Positions 30,416 to 39,954 of a stretch of DNA of 64,000 nucleotides are shown here, one piece after another. This DNA is from Wolbachia endosymbiont (group B) of Eucosma cana (GTDB lineage Bacteria > Pseudomonadota > Alphaproteobacteria > Rickettsiales > Anaplasmataceae): contig NZ_OX366334.1 in NCBI RefSeq assembly GCF_947250645.1, forward strand, positions 1,178,001 through 1,242,000. Reading direction: 5' to 3'. The notes beneath the pieces were generated by a model. The model saw nothing but the letters and a program-made list of their open reading frames with translations, had not been told where the DNA came from and did no database searches. Position numbers and translations under genes: made by a program. How positions within the stretch are numbered: position 1 is the stretch's first letter; every line of letters starts with the position of its first letter.

Positions 30416-31597
30416 ATGGTTACAAAAACAGAAGTTGAAAAATGGAGAGATGGGCTACGTTCTGCAGTAAAGGAACGTGATTTTCAAAAAGCTGAGGAGT
30501 ATATTAGAGAAGGAAAGACACATACTACTAACGTTATTAACTCTAAAGATAGAAATGGTAACTCACCCTTATCGATTGCTGTTAGTAAACAAGATTTAGA
30601 AATGATGGGTTTTTTAATTGAGAATGGCGCAGATGTTAATATTGAGGACTTTTTTCGTGTGCCTCCTATATACTATGCTGTTACAAAGGGCACCACAGAA
30701 ATGATAGAGCTTCTAATCGATAAAAAGGCTAGCATTAGTGGTTATTTTTCATATGCTGGTGAAAAACGCACTCTTGTAGGCTGGGCTATAGATGAAAATA
30801 GTCCGGAAAAAGTTGAGGTCCTGCTTAAGCATGGTGCTAGTCCAAATAGCAAATTTGACTTTTACGATGATTCACAAGATTCGTGTCTACATGCTGCTAT
30901 CCGAAGAGATTACAAAAAAATAGTTGAACTTCTCGTTAAATATAAAGCTGATGTCAATGTTCAAAACGAACGGGGGGAAACACCTATATATTTGGCTATT
31001 AGTTCAAAACGTCCAAAAATAATTAAGCTGTTATATGATAATGGTGCCGACATTGATAATGTTAAGAATATAAGGAACGAGACACCATCAGATTATGTTA
31101 AGTTATTTTATTCCGGCAAAACGATAAAAGAAATTGCTGCAGAAGCAGAGAGTGCCAATGTAAACTCAGAAGATATTACTCCTGCACCAAGTAGTGCAGT
31201 AAGACCTTCTTCTTTTATTAATAGTGTATTTAGTTGGATGGGAACTTCAACAACTGCTGCACTCAGTAGCCTATTTCAGAGTGCCCCTGCTTTACCTCCT
31301 GCAAAGCAATCTGTTGCACATTTGACTGGAAGCCCAATTGATTTTTCGCAAGTCGATTTTAATGGAACAGCTCTGCTAGCTGACGTGGTAATCAGAAAGT
31401 TTATCGGGAGAAAATATTCAAGACCATTGGATGATTCACTTTTGACATTGGAGCAAATTAGAGAAAGAAAGGTTAGTGCTATAGAAAGGGATATCAAGAT
31501 GGTAATTAGTGAGTTTGAAAAACTTGATCAATGTCCTCGAAGTTTATTAAGCAATTCAACAATATCTAAAGGCGTAAGTCATCAAAAGCACCTCTAA
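30416..31597 (+). CDS. Ankyrin-repeat protein, array member 3
   Basis: A 393-residue putative effector. The ATG at 30416 follows a run of seven G (AGGGGGGG), an unusual but purine-rich binding site. About five ankyrin repeats can be seen, including GNSPLSIAVSKQDLEMMGFL, VPPIYYAVTKGTTEMIELL, DSCLHAAIRRDYKKIVELLV and ETPIYLAISSKRPKIIKLL. The N-terminal half is the most divergent of the four, whereas the C-terminal module (from RPSSFINSVF) is well kept. The long Ser/Thr linker of members 1 and 2 is mostly missing. Confidence 0.9.
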   Translation: MVTKTEVEKWRDGLRSAVKERDFQKAEEYIREGKTHTTNVINSKDRNGNSPLSIAVSKQDLEMMGFLIENGADVNIEDFFRVPPIYYAVTKGTTEMIELLIDKKASISGYFSYAGEKRTLVGWAIDENSPEKVEVLLKHGASPNSKFDFYDDSQDSCLHAAIRRDYKKIVELLVKYKADVNVQNERGETPIYLAISSKRPKIIKLLYDNGADIDNVKNIRNETPSDYVKLFYSGKTIKEIAAEAESANVNSEDITPAPSSAVRPSSFINSVFSWMGTSTTAALSSLFQSAPALPPAKQSVAHLTGSPIDFSQVDFNGTALLADVVIRKFIGRKYSRPLDDSLLTLEQIRERKVSAIERDIKMVISEFEKLDQCPRSLLSNSTISKGVSHQKHL

Positions 31598-31605
31598 ATC
31601 AGTTA

Positions 31606-31635
31606 AAACAAGCACTCAAGTCTGAGTGCTTGTTT
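31606..31635. terminator. Hairpin terminator after ank 3
   Basis: Arms AAACAAGCACTCA (31606-31618) and TGAGTGCTTGTTT (31623-31635) surround a four-base loop and are followed by a short T-run, a good rho-independent terminator. Confidence 0.8.
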
Positions 31636-31790
31636 TTCTATCCCTTATCTCCTCTTCTAAAGCAGATTGCTTATTATCAAGTAATAAAAATTTTGAATTA
31701 GGGGCTTAAAATATTTTGCAAAAAAGTTGCGTGATAGGTTGTTGAAAGACCTAATTCTTCACTATTGAAATTTTTTCTCTATAAATTTCA
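31636..31790. repeat. Junction 3: petB 5' remnant fused to J-protein 3' remnant
   Basis: About 31645-31703 (TCTTCTAAAGCAGATTGCTT, then ATTATCAAGTAATAAAAA) matches the early petB coding region near 33665-33720. About 31708-31760 (AATATTTTGCAAAAAAGTTG, CGTGATAGGTTGTTGAAAGA) matches the J-domain gene end. It has the same order as junction 1. Confidence 0.7.
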
Positions 31791-31791
31791 C

Positions 31792-31819
31792 TTGTGCATA
31801 CTCAATTACATGATATAAA
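31792..31819 (+). promoter_or_regulatory. Putative promoter of ankyrin gene 4
   Basis: TTGTGC at 31792-31797 and TATAAA at 31814-31819, again 16 bases apart, followed by the conserved GCCGGG. Confidence 0.5.
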
Positions 31820-31851
31820 GCCGGGAATGTTATTTTTTTAAAGGTGTTTTT

Positions 31852-33471
31852 ATGCCAATAAGTGTTGAGAAATTAAGAAAAAAATTACTTGCTGCTATAA
31901 GCATAGGTAATTTTCAGAAAGTTGAAAAATGTGTTGAAGAGGCAGAGAGTGAGCATGTAAAGAATGAGATTTTGAATAGTAGAGAGCACGTTACAAATCC
32001 TCTGCGTCTTGCTACTCAAAAACGTAACTTAAGGATATTACGCTTTTTAATTGCCAAAGGTGGCGATATTAATGTTACTATTAGTACTGTATATTTGAGT
32101 ACTCCCTTACATATTGCTGCTGCTGCCAACGAAGCAGAAGTAGTACAATTTCTACTTGATAATGGTGCTAATATCAATGCTACAAATTATAAAGGTTTTA
32201 CACCTTTGTACTTAGCATCTTTCTATTGTCACCTAGATATGGTAAAACTTTTGCTTTTTAATAGTGCCGATACTAGTATTAAAGATGTAAATGGCAAAAC
32301 AGCATCGGATGTTGTTGGAGGTTATAGAAGAAATATGTGTGATAGCGATGCAAGACGAAAAATAGCATCTATGCTAGAACATACTGCTAAAGTTAGCTCT
32401 ATAGGAACTATACAGACAGTGTTAGAAATGGGTAATAATTATAGTACCACAGATGTAACAAGCAAAAAAGCTGAACTATTCATAGATGAATTATTTGCTG
32501 CTATAAACATAGGTAATTTTCAGAAAGTTGAAAAGTGCATTAAAGAGGCGGAGAGTATAGGTATAAAAAGCGAAATCTTGAGTAGTGAAAGGCATGGTAT
32601 AAAACCTATACATTTTACTACTGACAAGTGCGATTTAAAAATATTGCAGCTTTTGCTTAATGAAGGTGCTGATATTAATGCTACTAATACTGAATATTTT
32701 AATACTTCTCTGCACATTGCTGCTATTAATGGTAAACTGGAAATAGCACAATTTCTAATTGATAGTGGTGCTAATATCAATGCTACAAATTATAAAGGTT
32801 TTACACCCTTATACTTAGCGTCGTTTCATTGTCAATCAGATATGGTAAAACTCTTGTTTTGCAACAATGCTGATATTAGTATTAAAGATGTAAATGGCAG
32901 AACAGCATCGGACGTTGTTGGAGGTTACAGAAGAGATATGTGTAATAACAGTAGTGCAATGCAAAGAATAGTATCTATATTAAGTGGTGCCGTTTCAATT
33001 GATTGCAAAGCGATATTAACTTCTACTAGAGTAAGTCTTAAAGAAGAATTGGAAGCTAGCAGCGTGGCAAGTAACGCAGCAAGCAGTGCAGTAAAACCTT
33101 CCTCTTTTATTAATAGTATATTTAGTTGGACAACTGCTTCTACATTGGGTCGAAATACTCCTGCTTTACCTTCTGCACAGCAATCTGTTGCTCATTCGGC
33201 TGGAAGTCCCATCTACTCTTCACAAGTTGATTTTAATGGAACAGCCATGTTAGGTTATTTAATGTTCAAGAAGTTTACAGGGGAAGAATGTTTAGAACCA
33301 TTGAATAATCCGCTTTTTATAAAAGAAGGAATTACAGAAAGAGAGCTTAACGCTATGGCAAAAAATGTTGAGATGGCACTCAGTAAGTATGAAAAACTTT
33401 ATCAATGTCCTGAAAGTTCATTAAGCAACTTAACAATATCCAAGGGTGTACGTCATCAAAAGCACCTCTAA
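31852..33471 (+). CDS. Ankyrin-repeat protein, array member 4 (internally duplicated)
   Basis: A 539-residue putative effector and the longest of the four. Its N-terminal unit of about 200 residues (helix GNFQKVEKCVEEAESE, ankyrin repeats, then NGKTASDVVGGYRR) occurs twice in tandem, the second starting near residue 210 (GNFQKVEKCIKEAESI) and ending NGRTASDVVGGYRR. This gives at least six ankyrin repeats. A short linker and the shared C-terminal module (KPSSFINSIFSW onward) follow. The peptide NATNYKGFTPLYLAS appears in both halves and in member 2. The start ATG at 31852 follows AAAGGTG. Confidence 0.9.
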   Translation: MPISVEKLRKKLLAAISIGNFQKVEKCVEEAESEHVKNEILNSREHVTNPLRLATQKRNLRILRFLIAKGGDINVTISTVYLSTPLHIAAAANEAEVVQFLLDNGANINATNYKGFTPLYLASFYCHLDMVKLLLFNSADTSIKDVNGKTASDVVGGYRRNMCDSDARRKIASMLEHTAKVSSIGTIQTVLEMGNNYSTTDVTSKKAELFIDELFAAINIGNFQKVEKCIKEAESIGIKSEILSSERHGIKPIHFTTDKCDLKILQLLLNEGADINATNTEYFNTSLHIAAINGKLEIAQFLIDSGANINATNYKGFTPLYLASFHCQSDMVKLLFCNNADISIKDVNGRTASDVVGGYRRDMCNNSSAMQRIVSILSGAVSIDCKAILTSTRVSLKEELEASSVASNAASSAVKPSSFINSIFSWTTASTLGRNTPALPSAQQSVAHSAGSPIYSSQVDFNGTAMLGYLMFKKFTGEECLEPLNNPLFIKEGITERELNAMAKNVEMALSKYEKLYQCPESSLSNLTISKGVRHQKHL

Positions 33472-33479
33472 ATCAGTTA

Positions 33480-33510
33480 AAACAAGCACTCAAGTCTGAG
33501 TGCTTGTTTT
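33480..33510. terminator. Hairpin terminator after ank 4
   Basis: The same arms as after ank 3 (AAACAAGCACTCA and TGAGTGCTTGTTT, loop AGTC), followed by TCG in place of a longer T-run. It separates the array from petB. Confidence 0.75.
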
Positions 33511-33601
33511 CGTGAAATCTATTATTTAAATTAAACTTTTTATTGTGCGTTGTAGGTAAGTTGTTACAATAAAATGAGTTAAGATGAAAAAACTTTAAGT
33601 T

Positions 33602-34828
33602 ATGGAAGATGACAGCAAGAAAGAAATAACAGAAGAAAAAGGTATATTAGGTTGGATAGAGTATAGACTGCCTATATTTTCTTTTCTAAAACATACTGCT
33701 TCTTATCAAGTACCAAAAAATTTAAATTATGCTTGGAATTTTGGTTCTTTGGCTGGTATAGCACTAATTTTGCAGATAATAACAGGTATATTTCTTGCCA
33801 TGCACTACACTCCGCATGTTGATCATGCATTTAATAGTGTGGAGCGTATAATGCGTGACGTAAGTTATGGATGGCTGATACGTTATACTCATGCTGTTGG
33901 GGCGTCACTCTTCTTTATGGTGGTCTATGTTCATATCATGCGTGGATTATATTATGGATCCTATAAAAGACCGCGAGAAATGGTGTGGTTTATTGGCATA
34001 TTTATATTTTTTGCAATGATGGCAACTGCCTTTATGGGATATGTTCTTCCATGGGGACAAATGAGCTTTTGGGGTGCAACAGTTATAACTAACTTATTTT
34101 CAGCCATACCTTTAATTGGCAATAAAATAGTTATATGGTTGTGGGGTGGTTTTTCCGTTGATAACCCAACGCTCAATCGTTTTTTTGCACTTCATTATCT
34201 TCTTCCTTTCATTATTATTGCTTTAGCTATGTTGCATGTTGTTGCTCTGCATAGATTTGGCTCTAATAACCCAAGTGGAATAGAAGTAAGGTCAGGTAAG
34301 GACACTATTCCTTTTTATCCTTATTATATAGCAAAGGACTGCATAACTTTTGGTTTATTTTTTATAATTTTGTTTGGATTTGTTTTTTATGCCCCTAATT
34401 ATCTTGGTCATCCTGATAATTATATAGAAGCTGATCCTATGGTAACTCCAGTACACATAGTACCAGAGTGGTATTTCCTACCTTTTTATGCGATGTTGCG
34501 CTCAATTCCAAATAAGCTTATTGGTGTACTTACCATGTTTGGATCTATTTTAGTTTGGTTTCTTTTGCCTTGGCTTGATAAATCAAAAGTTAAAAGTGGT
34601 GCTTATCGCCCATTATTTAAGAAATTTTTTTGGGTTTTTGCAATAAATTTTGCATTTCTTGCTTGGCTTGGGGGGCAGGAAGTTAAAGAGCCTTACATTA
34701 CTTTAAGTAGACTCTCAACTCTTTATTATTTTTCATATTTTGTGATAGTTTTACCTTTACTTAGTAAGTATGAGAAACCAAAAAAATTACCAAGAACAAT
34801 AAGCGATTCCGTTCCGGAGATGAAGTGA
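33602..34828 (+). CDS. petB: Cytochrome b of the bc1 complex
   Basis: The central membrane subunit of respiratory complex III, carrying two haems b and the quinol sites. It has the expected eight or nine helices. The haem-ligand histidines lie in [20 protein letters not shown] (helix B) and [20 protein letters not shown] (helix D). The Qo-site motif [16 protein letters not shown] is present. The length of 408 residues fits the alphaproteobacterial form. petC follows with a one-base overlap. The Rieske gene petA, often upstream in this operon, is not here; the ankyrin array lies in its place. Confidence 0.97.
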   Translation: MEDDSKKEITEEKGILGWIEYRLPIFSFLKHTASYQVPKNLNYAWNFGSLAGIALILQIITGIFLAMHYTPHVDHAFNSVERIMRDVSYGWLIRYTHAVGASLFFMVVYVHIMRGLYYGSYKRPREMVWFIGIFIFFAMMATAFMGYVLPWGQMSFWGATVITNLFSAIPLIGNKIVIWLWGGFSVDNPTLNRFFALHYLLPFIIIALAMLHVVALHRFGSNNPSGIEVRSGKDTIPFYPYYIAKDCITFGLFFIILFGFVFYAPNYLGHPDNYIEADPMVTPVHIVPEWYFLPFYAMLRSIPNKLIGVLTMFGSILVWFLLPWLDKSKVKSGAYRPLFKKFFWVFAINFAFLAWLGGQEVKEPYITLSRLSTLYYFSYFVIVLPLLSKYEKPKKLPRTISDSVPEMK

Positions 34829-35589
34829 TGCTGTTGGTTAAAGTTGCTCTGTTTTGTGTATTATTTCTCACTAATTCTCTTTCTGCAGAGGAGTTTAAAC
34901 CTTTACCAAATAAGAAAATCGACTGGAGTTTTGATGGAATTACTGGATCTTTCGATAGAGAGTCAATTCAGCGTGGCTATAAAGTATACAAGGAAGTCTG
35001 TGCTGCTTGCCATTCAATGAATAGAATAGCGTTTCGTAATTTGCAAGATGTTGGTTTTTCTGAAGAGGATGTAAAACAAATTGCAGCCTCTTACCAAGTT
35101 AAAGATGGTCCGAATGATTTGGGTGAAATGTTTGATAGGCCGGGAGTGTCTTCGGATTATTTTATTGCACCTTTTGATACAAAAGAAGCAGCTGCAGCAA
35201 GCAACAATGGAGCAATTCCACCGGACTTATCATTAATTGTCAAAGCAAGACATGATGGTGCAAATTATATCTATTCACTACTAATTGGTTATCAAAACGG
35301 TGAACATGATGAGAACGGTTTATATTTTAATCCATATTTTTCAACAGGCAGGTTAGCTATGGCACCACCACTCTCTGAAGGAATGGTAGAATATGATGGT
35401 ACAAGGCAAGCCACAGTTGAAAATATGGCATATGATGTGGTAAATTTCTTACAATGGGCAGCAGAGCCAGAACTGGAGCGCCGACATAAACTTGGGCTAA
35501 AAATAGTGACATATTTTATAATTTTGACGGTGTTTTTTGTTCTTACTAACAATAGAGTTTGGAGCCAACTCTATAAAAAAGGAAAATAG
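34828..35589 (+). CDS. petC: Cytochrome c1 of the bc1 complex
   Basis: A membrane-anchored c-type cytochrome that passes electrons from the Rieske centre to cytochrome c. A signal sequence (about 1-20, ending LSA) is followed by the haem-binding CAACH (Cys58 to His62), the methionine-ligand region GRLAMAPPLSEG, and a C-terminal membrane helix (KIVTYFIILTVFFVLTNN). The ATG at 34828 overlaps the petB stop as TGATG, so translation is coupled. A GTG one codon earlier is an alternative start. Haem attachment takes place in the periplasm. Confidence 0.96.
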   Translation: MLLVKVALFCVLFLTNSLSAEEFKPLPNKKIDWSFDGITGSFDRESIQRGYKVYKEVCAACHSMNRIAFRNLQDVGFSEEDVKQIAASYQVKDGPNDLGEMFDRPGVSSDYFIAPFDTKEAAAASNNGAIPPDLSLIVKARHDGANYIYSLLIGYQNGEHDENGLYFNPYFSTGRLAMAPPLSEGMVEYDGTRQATVENMAYDVVNFLQWAAEPELERRHKLGLKIVTYFIILTVFFVLTNNRVWSQLYKKGK

Positions 35590-35675
35590 AACTTCATTTA
35601 CGCTCGTTTTTATACCTTACTCATAATATCATGTGTATTATGTAATGATAAATATATTATGAAAGTATAGGGATT

Positions 35676-37610
35676 ATGGCATTTCAAATAGTTACAAATT
35701 TTCAGCCAGCTGGGGATCAACCACAAGCAATAGATAGTTTAGTTGAAGGACTAAATAACAAAAAAAGAGATCAGGTTTTACTTGGAGTAACTGGCTCTGG
35801 AAAAACTTTTACTATGGCAAATGTTATTGCAAGAACAAACAGGCCTGCGTTAATTATGGCGCATAATAAAACTTTAGCGGCACAGCTTTACGAGGAGATG
35901 AGAGGATTTTTCCCCCACAATGCTGTTGGATACTTCATTTCTTATTATGATTATTATCAGCCTGAGGCTTATTCGCCACAAACAGACACTTATATTGAAA
36001 AAGACTCTTTAATAAATGAAAGAATTGATATGCTACGCTATTCTGCTATATGCTCTCTTTTGGAGCGTAGGGACACGATTGTAGTTGCGAGTGTTTCTTG
36101 TATATATGGTCTTGGTTCGCCTGAGAGCTATCTCAGCATGACCTTGACTTTAAGTGCTGGAGATAAGATTCATGTTAATGACTTTCTGAATAATTTAGCT
36201 AATCTCCAATATAAACGTTCTGATGTCAGATTTGAGCGAGGATATTTCAGAGTGCGCGGCGATATTATTGATATATTTCCTGCTTATTATGAAAATAAAG
36301 CTTGGCGTTTATCATTGTTTGGTGATGAAATAGAAGAAATTTCTGAGATTGATGCCATGAACGGCAATATTATCAGACGCATAGATAAAGTCACCATTTT
36401 TCCAAATAGCTATTACACTACATCACGTGAGACTCTTTTGCAAGCAGTTCAACTGATTAAAAAAGAACTACATGAACGCCTGGATTATTACTATTCACAG
36501 AACAAAATTGTTGAAGCAAAACGCCTTGAGCAGCGTACTAATTTTGATATTGAAATGATGATGGCAACGGGAGTGTGTAAAGGTATTGAAAATTATTCGC
36601 GTTATCTTTATGGAATGAAAGCCGGAGATCCACCGCCTACATTGTTTGAGTATTTACCTAAAGATGTAATTTTATTTGTTGATGAAAGCCATGTAACCGT
36701 TCCCCAGATAGGTGCAATGTATAGCGGTAATGAAGCACGTAAAAAGAAATTGATAGATTATGGTTTTAGGCTACCTTCTGCTTTTGATAACCGTCCATTA
36801 AAATTGGAAGAGTGGGAGGCAATACGGCCCCAGACTATTTACGTTTCGGCTACTCCAGGAAAATATGAGTTAGAAAAGACTAACCACGCATTCATAGAGC
36901 AAGTTATCCGCCCAACAGGACTGACAGATCCCATCTGCACCATAAAACCAACAGAGAGTCAGGTTGATGATGTGATTCACGAGGCGCAAGTAACAATAAA
37001 AAAAGGATTTTGTATTCTAATTACCACATTGACAAAAAAAATGGCTGAAAAGCTAGCTGAGCATATGAGTGAGCTCAGTATGAAAGTAACTTACCTACAT
37101 TCAGATATTGGTGCACTGGAAAGAATTGAAATTATATGCAAATTAAGATCTAAAGAAATAGATGTTCTTGTTGGCGTTAACTTGTTGCGGGAAGGTCTTG
37201 ATATTCCCGAGTGTGGGCTGGTTGCAATTTTAGATGCTGACAAAAAAGGGTTTTTACGATCAGAGACTTCGCTCATTCAAACGATAGGTCGTGCTGCACG
37301 CAATGTTGAAGGCAGAGTAATTTTATATGCAGACAAAATTACTAATTCTATGGATCGTGCACTGAAAGAAACTGAAAGGAGAAGAAAGAAACAGACAGAG
37401 CATAATACACTGAATAATATTGTACCAAAAACTATAATAAAGCCTATATCAAATACTTTACAGGAAAAAGTGGTAGTTGAGAATTTTAGTAAGAATGATC
37501 TAAATAGTTTGAAAAAGCAAATGTTGAAGCATGCTGAAAATTTAGAGTTTGAAGAGGCGGCAAAAATAAAAGGTATTATTGAAAAATTTAATAACAGACC
37601 CGTTACATAA
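35676..37610 (+). CDS. uvrB: Excinuclease ABC subunit B
   Basis: The damage-verification helicase of nucleotide excision repair. Walker A GVTGSGKT is at residues 37-44. The beta-hairpin region appears as [10 protein letters not shown], the DEAD-like box as [11 protein letters not shown], helicase motif VI as [19 protein letters not shown], and a UVR domain ([21 protein letters not shown]) ends the protein. The length of 644 residues is typical. It is monocistronic with an 86-base leader after petC. Confidence 0.97.
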   Translation: MAFQIVTNFQPAGDQPQAIDSLVEGLNNKKRDQVLLGVTGSGKTFTMANVIARTNRPALIMAHNKTLAAQLYEEMRGFFPHNAVGYFISYYDYYQPEAYSPQTDTYIEKDSLINERIDMLRYSAICSLLERRDTIVVASVSCIYGLGSPESYLSMTLTLSAGDKIHVNDFLNNLANLQYKRSDVRFERGYFRVRGDIIDIFPAYYENKAWRLSLFGDEIEEISEIDAMNGNIIRRIDKVTIFPNSYYTTSRETLLQAVQLIKKELHERLDYYYSQNKIVEAKRLEQRTNFDIEMMMATGVCKGIENYSRYLYGMKAGDPPPTLFEYLPKDVILFVDESHVTVPQIGAMYSGNEARKKKLIDYGFRLPSAFDNRPLKLEEWEAIRPQTIYVSATPGKYELEKTNHAFIEQVIRPTGLTDPICTIKPTESQVDDVIHEAQVTIKKGFCILITTLTKKMAEKLAEHMSELSMKVTYLHSDIGALERIEIICKLRSKEIDVLVGVNLLREGLDIPECGLVAILDADKKGFLRSETSLIQTIGRAARNVEGRVILYADKITNSMDRALKETERRRKKQTEHNTLNNIVPKTIIKPISNTLQEKVVVENFSKNDLNSLKKQMLKHAENLEFEEAAKIKGIIEKFNNRPVT

Positions 37611-38393
37611 CTAGAAAAAAGATAAATAATTAATAGTTAAGCTGACTTTGATTTACCAAAGATTTGAAAAACTATTATCTAAGAACATATCTTGAAAGGA
37701 CTTAAGTGGTTAAATATTAAAGAGTTCTTGAAGTAAGGAGAGCACACTCATACGTCAAGCAAACAACGTTTACCTAAAATTCTGTGACATTAGCAGCTTT
37801 CTTGGCCCGTTTTCAGTAAACAGTGATTTTGTAATTCTTCTATATATTAGAAAAATTTTTATTTTAATTAGCCATAGGCGCCTATTGTTTTTTAGCTAAA
37901 GTAAAGATCAAGTATCTGGAATTCTGGACATAAAATCCCCCTATGTAAAAAAGATTAGAAAAAAGTGCAGCGCACATACAACAGATACGCACTAAAGAAG
38001 ATACGCTACGCTTTTTGATTAAAAATTTGACTGAACAGTCTGCAGACAAAGATAGATTTTGAGCTCTTAAAATATCTCTAACTGTGATTATAATCAGATT
38101 TAAAATATATGGAAGCAATTTTTTACGTTAGCTATTTAATATTTTAAATTAGGCCTCTTGCATAACTATATTAAAGGTTAGCACCAGCAACTACTCCTCA
38201 TTACATATTTTATCGCATTAATAATTGTTATGTTTTTGCTCTCCCTATTCTATTGCTCCTTGTGCAACATTTGGCCTTGTCACTTATATCACTTGTTACC
38301 CTCCTATTTCTTGCTTTATTCTTTTTTTTCCCTTTCAAGACAGGTTCTGAGTGGCAAAACATAGGTCCACTTTAATGTGTATTAAACAAGATT
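37611..38393. other. Gene-poor interval with no intact gene
   Basis: No convincing gene is seen after uvrB. A minus-strand frame of 78 codons at 37882-38118 starts plausibly but resembles nothing I know and has no clear ribosome site. Around 38160-38345, minus-strand translation gives short transposase-like scraps (INAIKYVMRSS, recalling the IS5-type FLNAIFYVLRTGCQW region) broken by stops. The interval is probably decayed sequence. Confidence 0.5.
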
Positions 38394-38605
38394 TTATAAC
38401 TCTAATTGTCTTTGCTTGTGCTGTTCAACTATGACATCAACCATTACATTCAATGGAAGATGATCTGAAGGGTATCTCTCTTGTTGGAATTATATCATCT
38501 TTACCCAGGCCTTTCACCGTACGCTGTATACTCCTTTATAACAGGGGATAAAAAGCAAAAATCTATTCTTTTTTTGAGATCATATACAGATTCTAACAAT
38601 TAAAA
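38394..38605 (-). pseudogene. Remnant of an endonuclease/exonuclease/phosphatase-fold gene
   Basis: Minus-strand translation gives LLESVYDLKKRIDFCFLSPV, then a frame with stops, then YPSDHLPLNVMVDVIVEQHK before a TAA stop at 38394. The order of an RIDF-type strand followed by SDHLP is the C-terminal signature of the EEP (DNase I/ExoIII-like) superfamily. At least two frame breaks lie between the two parts, and no N-terminal half is found. I read it as the tail of a dead gene. Confidence 0.5.
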
Positions 38606-38719
38606 TCTCACAACAAATTTGTTGTTTCATAGCTTTTATATAATCTATAATTGCAACTGTTTTAACATTAATCAGAACCTAAAAGAGGCTTGTTATTAAT
38701 GGATTACTTATAAAATCTT

Positions 38720-39916
38720 ATGGAAAGTAGAGCTTGGTTCATTTGGCTGATTAGCAACTTAATTGTTATATTCAGCAATATGCAAATAATCTACACCTTT
38801 ATAAGTGTGGATCTTGAAAAAGAACTTGGGATCACGATTGCGCAAGTTGCACTGGCTAATTCAGCATATACTTGGACTTTTGCTATCTCACAATTTTTTA
38901 GTGGGGCAATGTTTAATGTTTTTTCCAGCAAAAAAATTTATTTTCTCTCATTATCGATTATGATCTTTGGGTTTTTTATCCTTATTAGTAGTGACAGTTT
39001 TGTCCATCTAATTTTATCTCAATTCTTGATTGCAATTGGAGCATCATTTGGTTTTGTTGGAGCTGCTCATATAAGTAGCACATATTTTCCCATTACCCAA
39101 TTTGGACTGATGTTCTCACTAGTGCAGACAATTTCAAGTCTTTCCGCTTTGATGATTCAAATGTTGTTCTCTAGCTTCCTTGCTGAAGGTATGGATTGGA
39201 AGAATTTGATTGTATACGTAATATTATTTGGCGTATCGATATTTGTACTTATGTTTTTTTATCCGAAAGGACTTTCAAAAAAAAGTTTGGAAAAATGCAC
39301 AATAAAAAGCTCTATAAAAACAGTAATATGTTCTATACTAACGGTGCTAAAATTAAGAGATATCTGGATAACTTCAGTAGTAGGTGCTATTACTTTTGGA
39401 ACATTTTTAGCGCTTAATATGCTGTGGGCACCAAGGTTACTAAGCAACTTAGAACTAAATACAATGGAGTTAGGTGTGGCAACTGCAATATTGTGGCTTG
39501 GTCTTGCAGTTGGTGCTCCAATTGCAGATTTAATCTCAAATCTATTTAAAAATAGAAGGCACGTAATCTCTGCTTTTGCCATATTGCAAGGTATTTCAGT
39601 TATTATTTTACTATACGGCAATTTAACAGTTCATATTATATACTTTTGTATGTTAATGTTTGGTTTTTTTGCAGGCGGATATATGCTTAATTTTACTGTT
39701 GGCAGTGAGATTGTTGAGCAGAAGTATATTAGCACATCATCATCCATTATCAATGGATTTATGTTTGTTATGAGTGGAATTTTAGTGTCAATTTTAGCAC
39801 TTTTTTCAGATCATCAAATGGCGCTTTTCACAATATTTGCAATGTTAACATTTGCTAGTATTTTTAATTATGCTACAAAAGAAACATACTATAAAAATAA
39901 AGTAGCTGAATCTTGA
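38720..39916 (+). CDS. MFS transporter
   Basis: A 398-residue protein with about 12 hydrophobic helices in two sets of six, separated by a basic loop near residue 190 (PKGLSKKSLEKC). The layout and the SQFFSGAMFNVFSSKKIYFL stretch between helices 2 and 3 suit the Major Facilitator Superfamily, probably of the rickettsial proline/betaine or nitrate-type branch. The substrate is not predictable. It is monocistronic, with its leader inside the decayed interval. ihfA follows after a 38-base gap. Confidence 0.82.
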   Translation: MESRAWFIWLISNLIVIFSNMQIIYTFISVDLEKELGITIAQVALANSAYTWTFAISQFFSGAMFNVFSSKKIYFLSLSIMIFGFFILISSDSFVHLILSQFLIAIGASFGFVGAAHISSTYFPITQFGLMFSLVQTISSLSALMIQMLFSSFLAEGMDWKNLIVYVILFGVSIFVLMFFYPKGLSKKSLEKCTIKSSIKTVICSILTVLKLRDIWITSVVGAITFGTFLALNMLWAPRLLSNLELNTMELGVATAILWLGLAVGAPIADLISNLFKNRRHVISAFAILQGISVIILLYGNLTVHIIYFCMLMFGFFAGGYMLNFTVGSEIVEQKYISTSSSIINGFMFVMSGILVSILALFSDHQMALFTIFAMLTFASIFNYATKETYYKNKVAES

Positions 39917-39954
39917 GTCGACTGTTATATTATATTAACATACTATAATAAATT

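Noticed and set aside
37882..38118. Minus-strand frame of 78 codons in the gap after uvrB
   Set aside because: It has no recognised motif or clear ribosome site, and lies in decayed sequence; not enough to call a gene.
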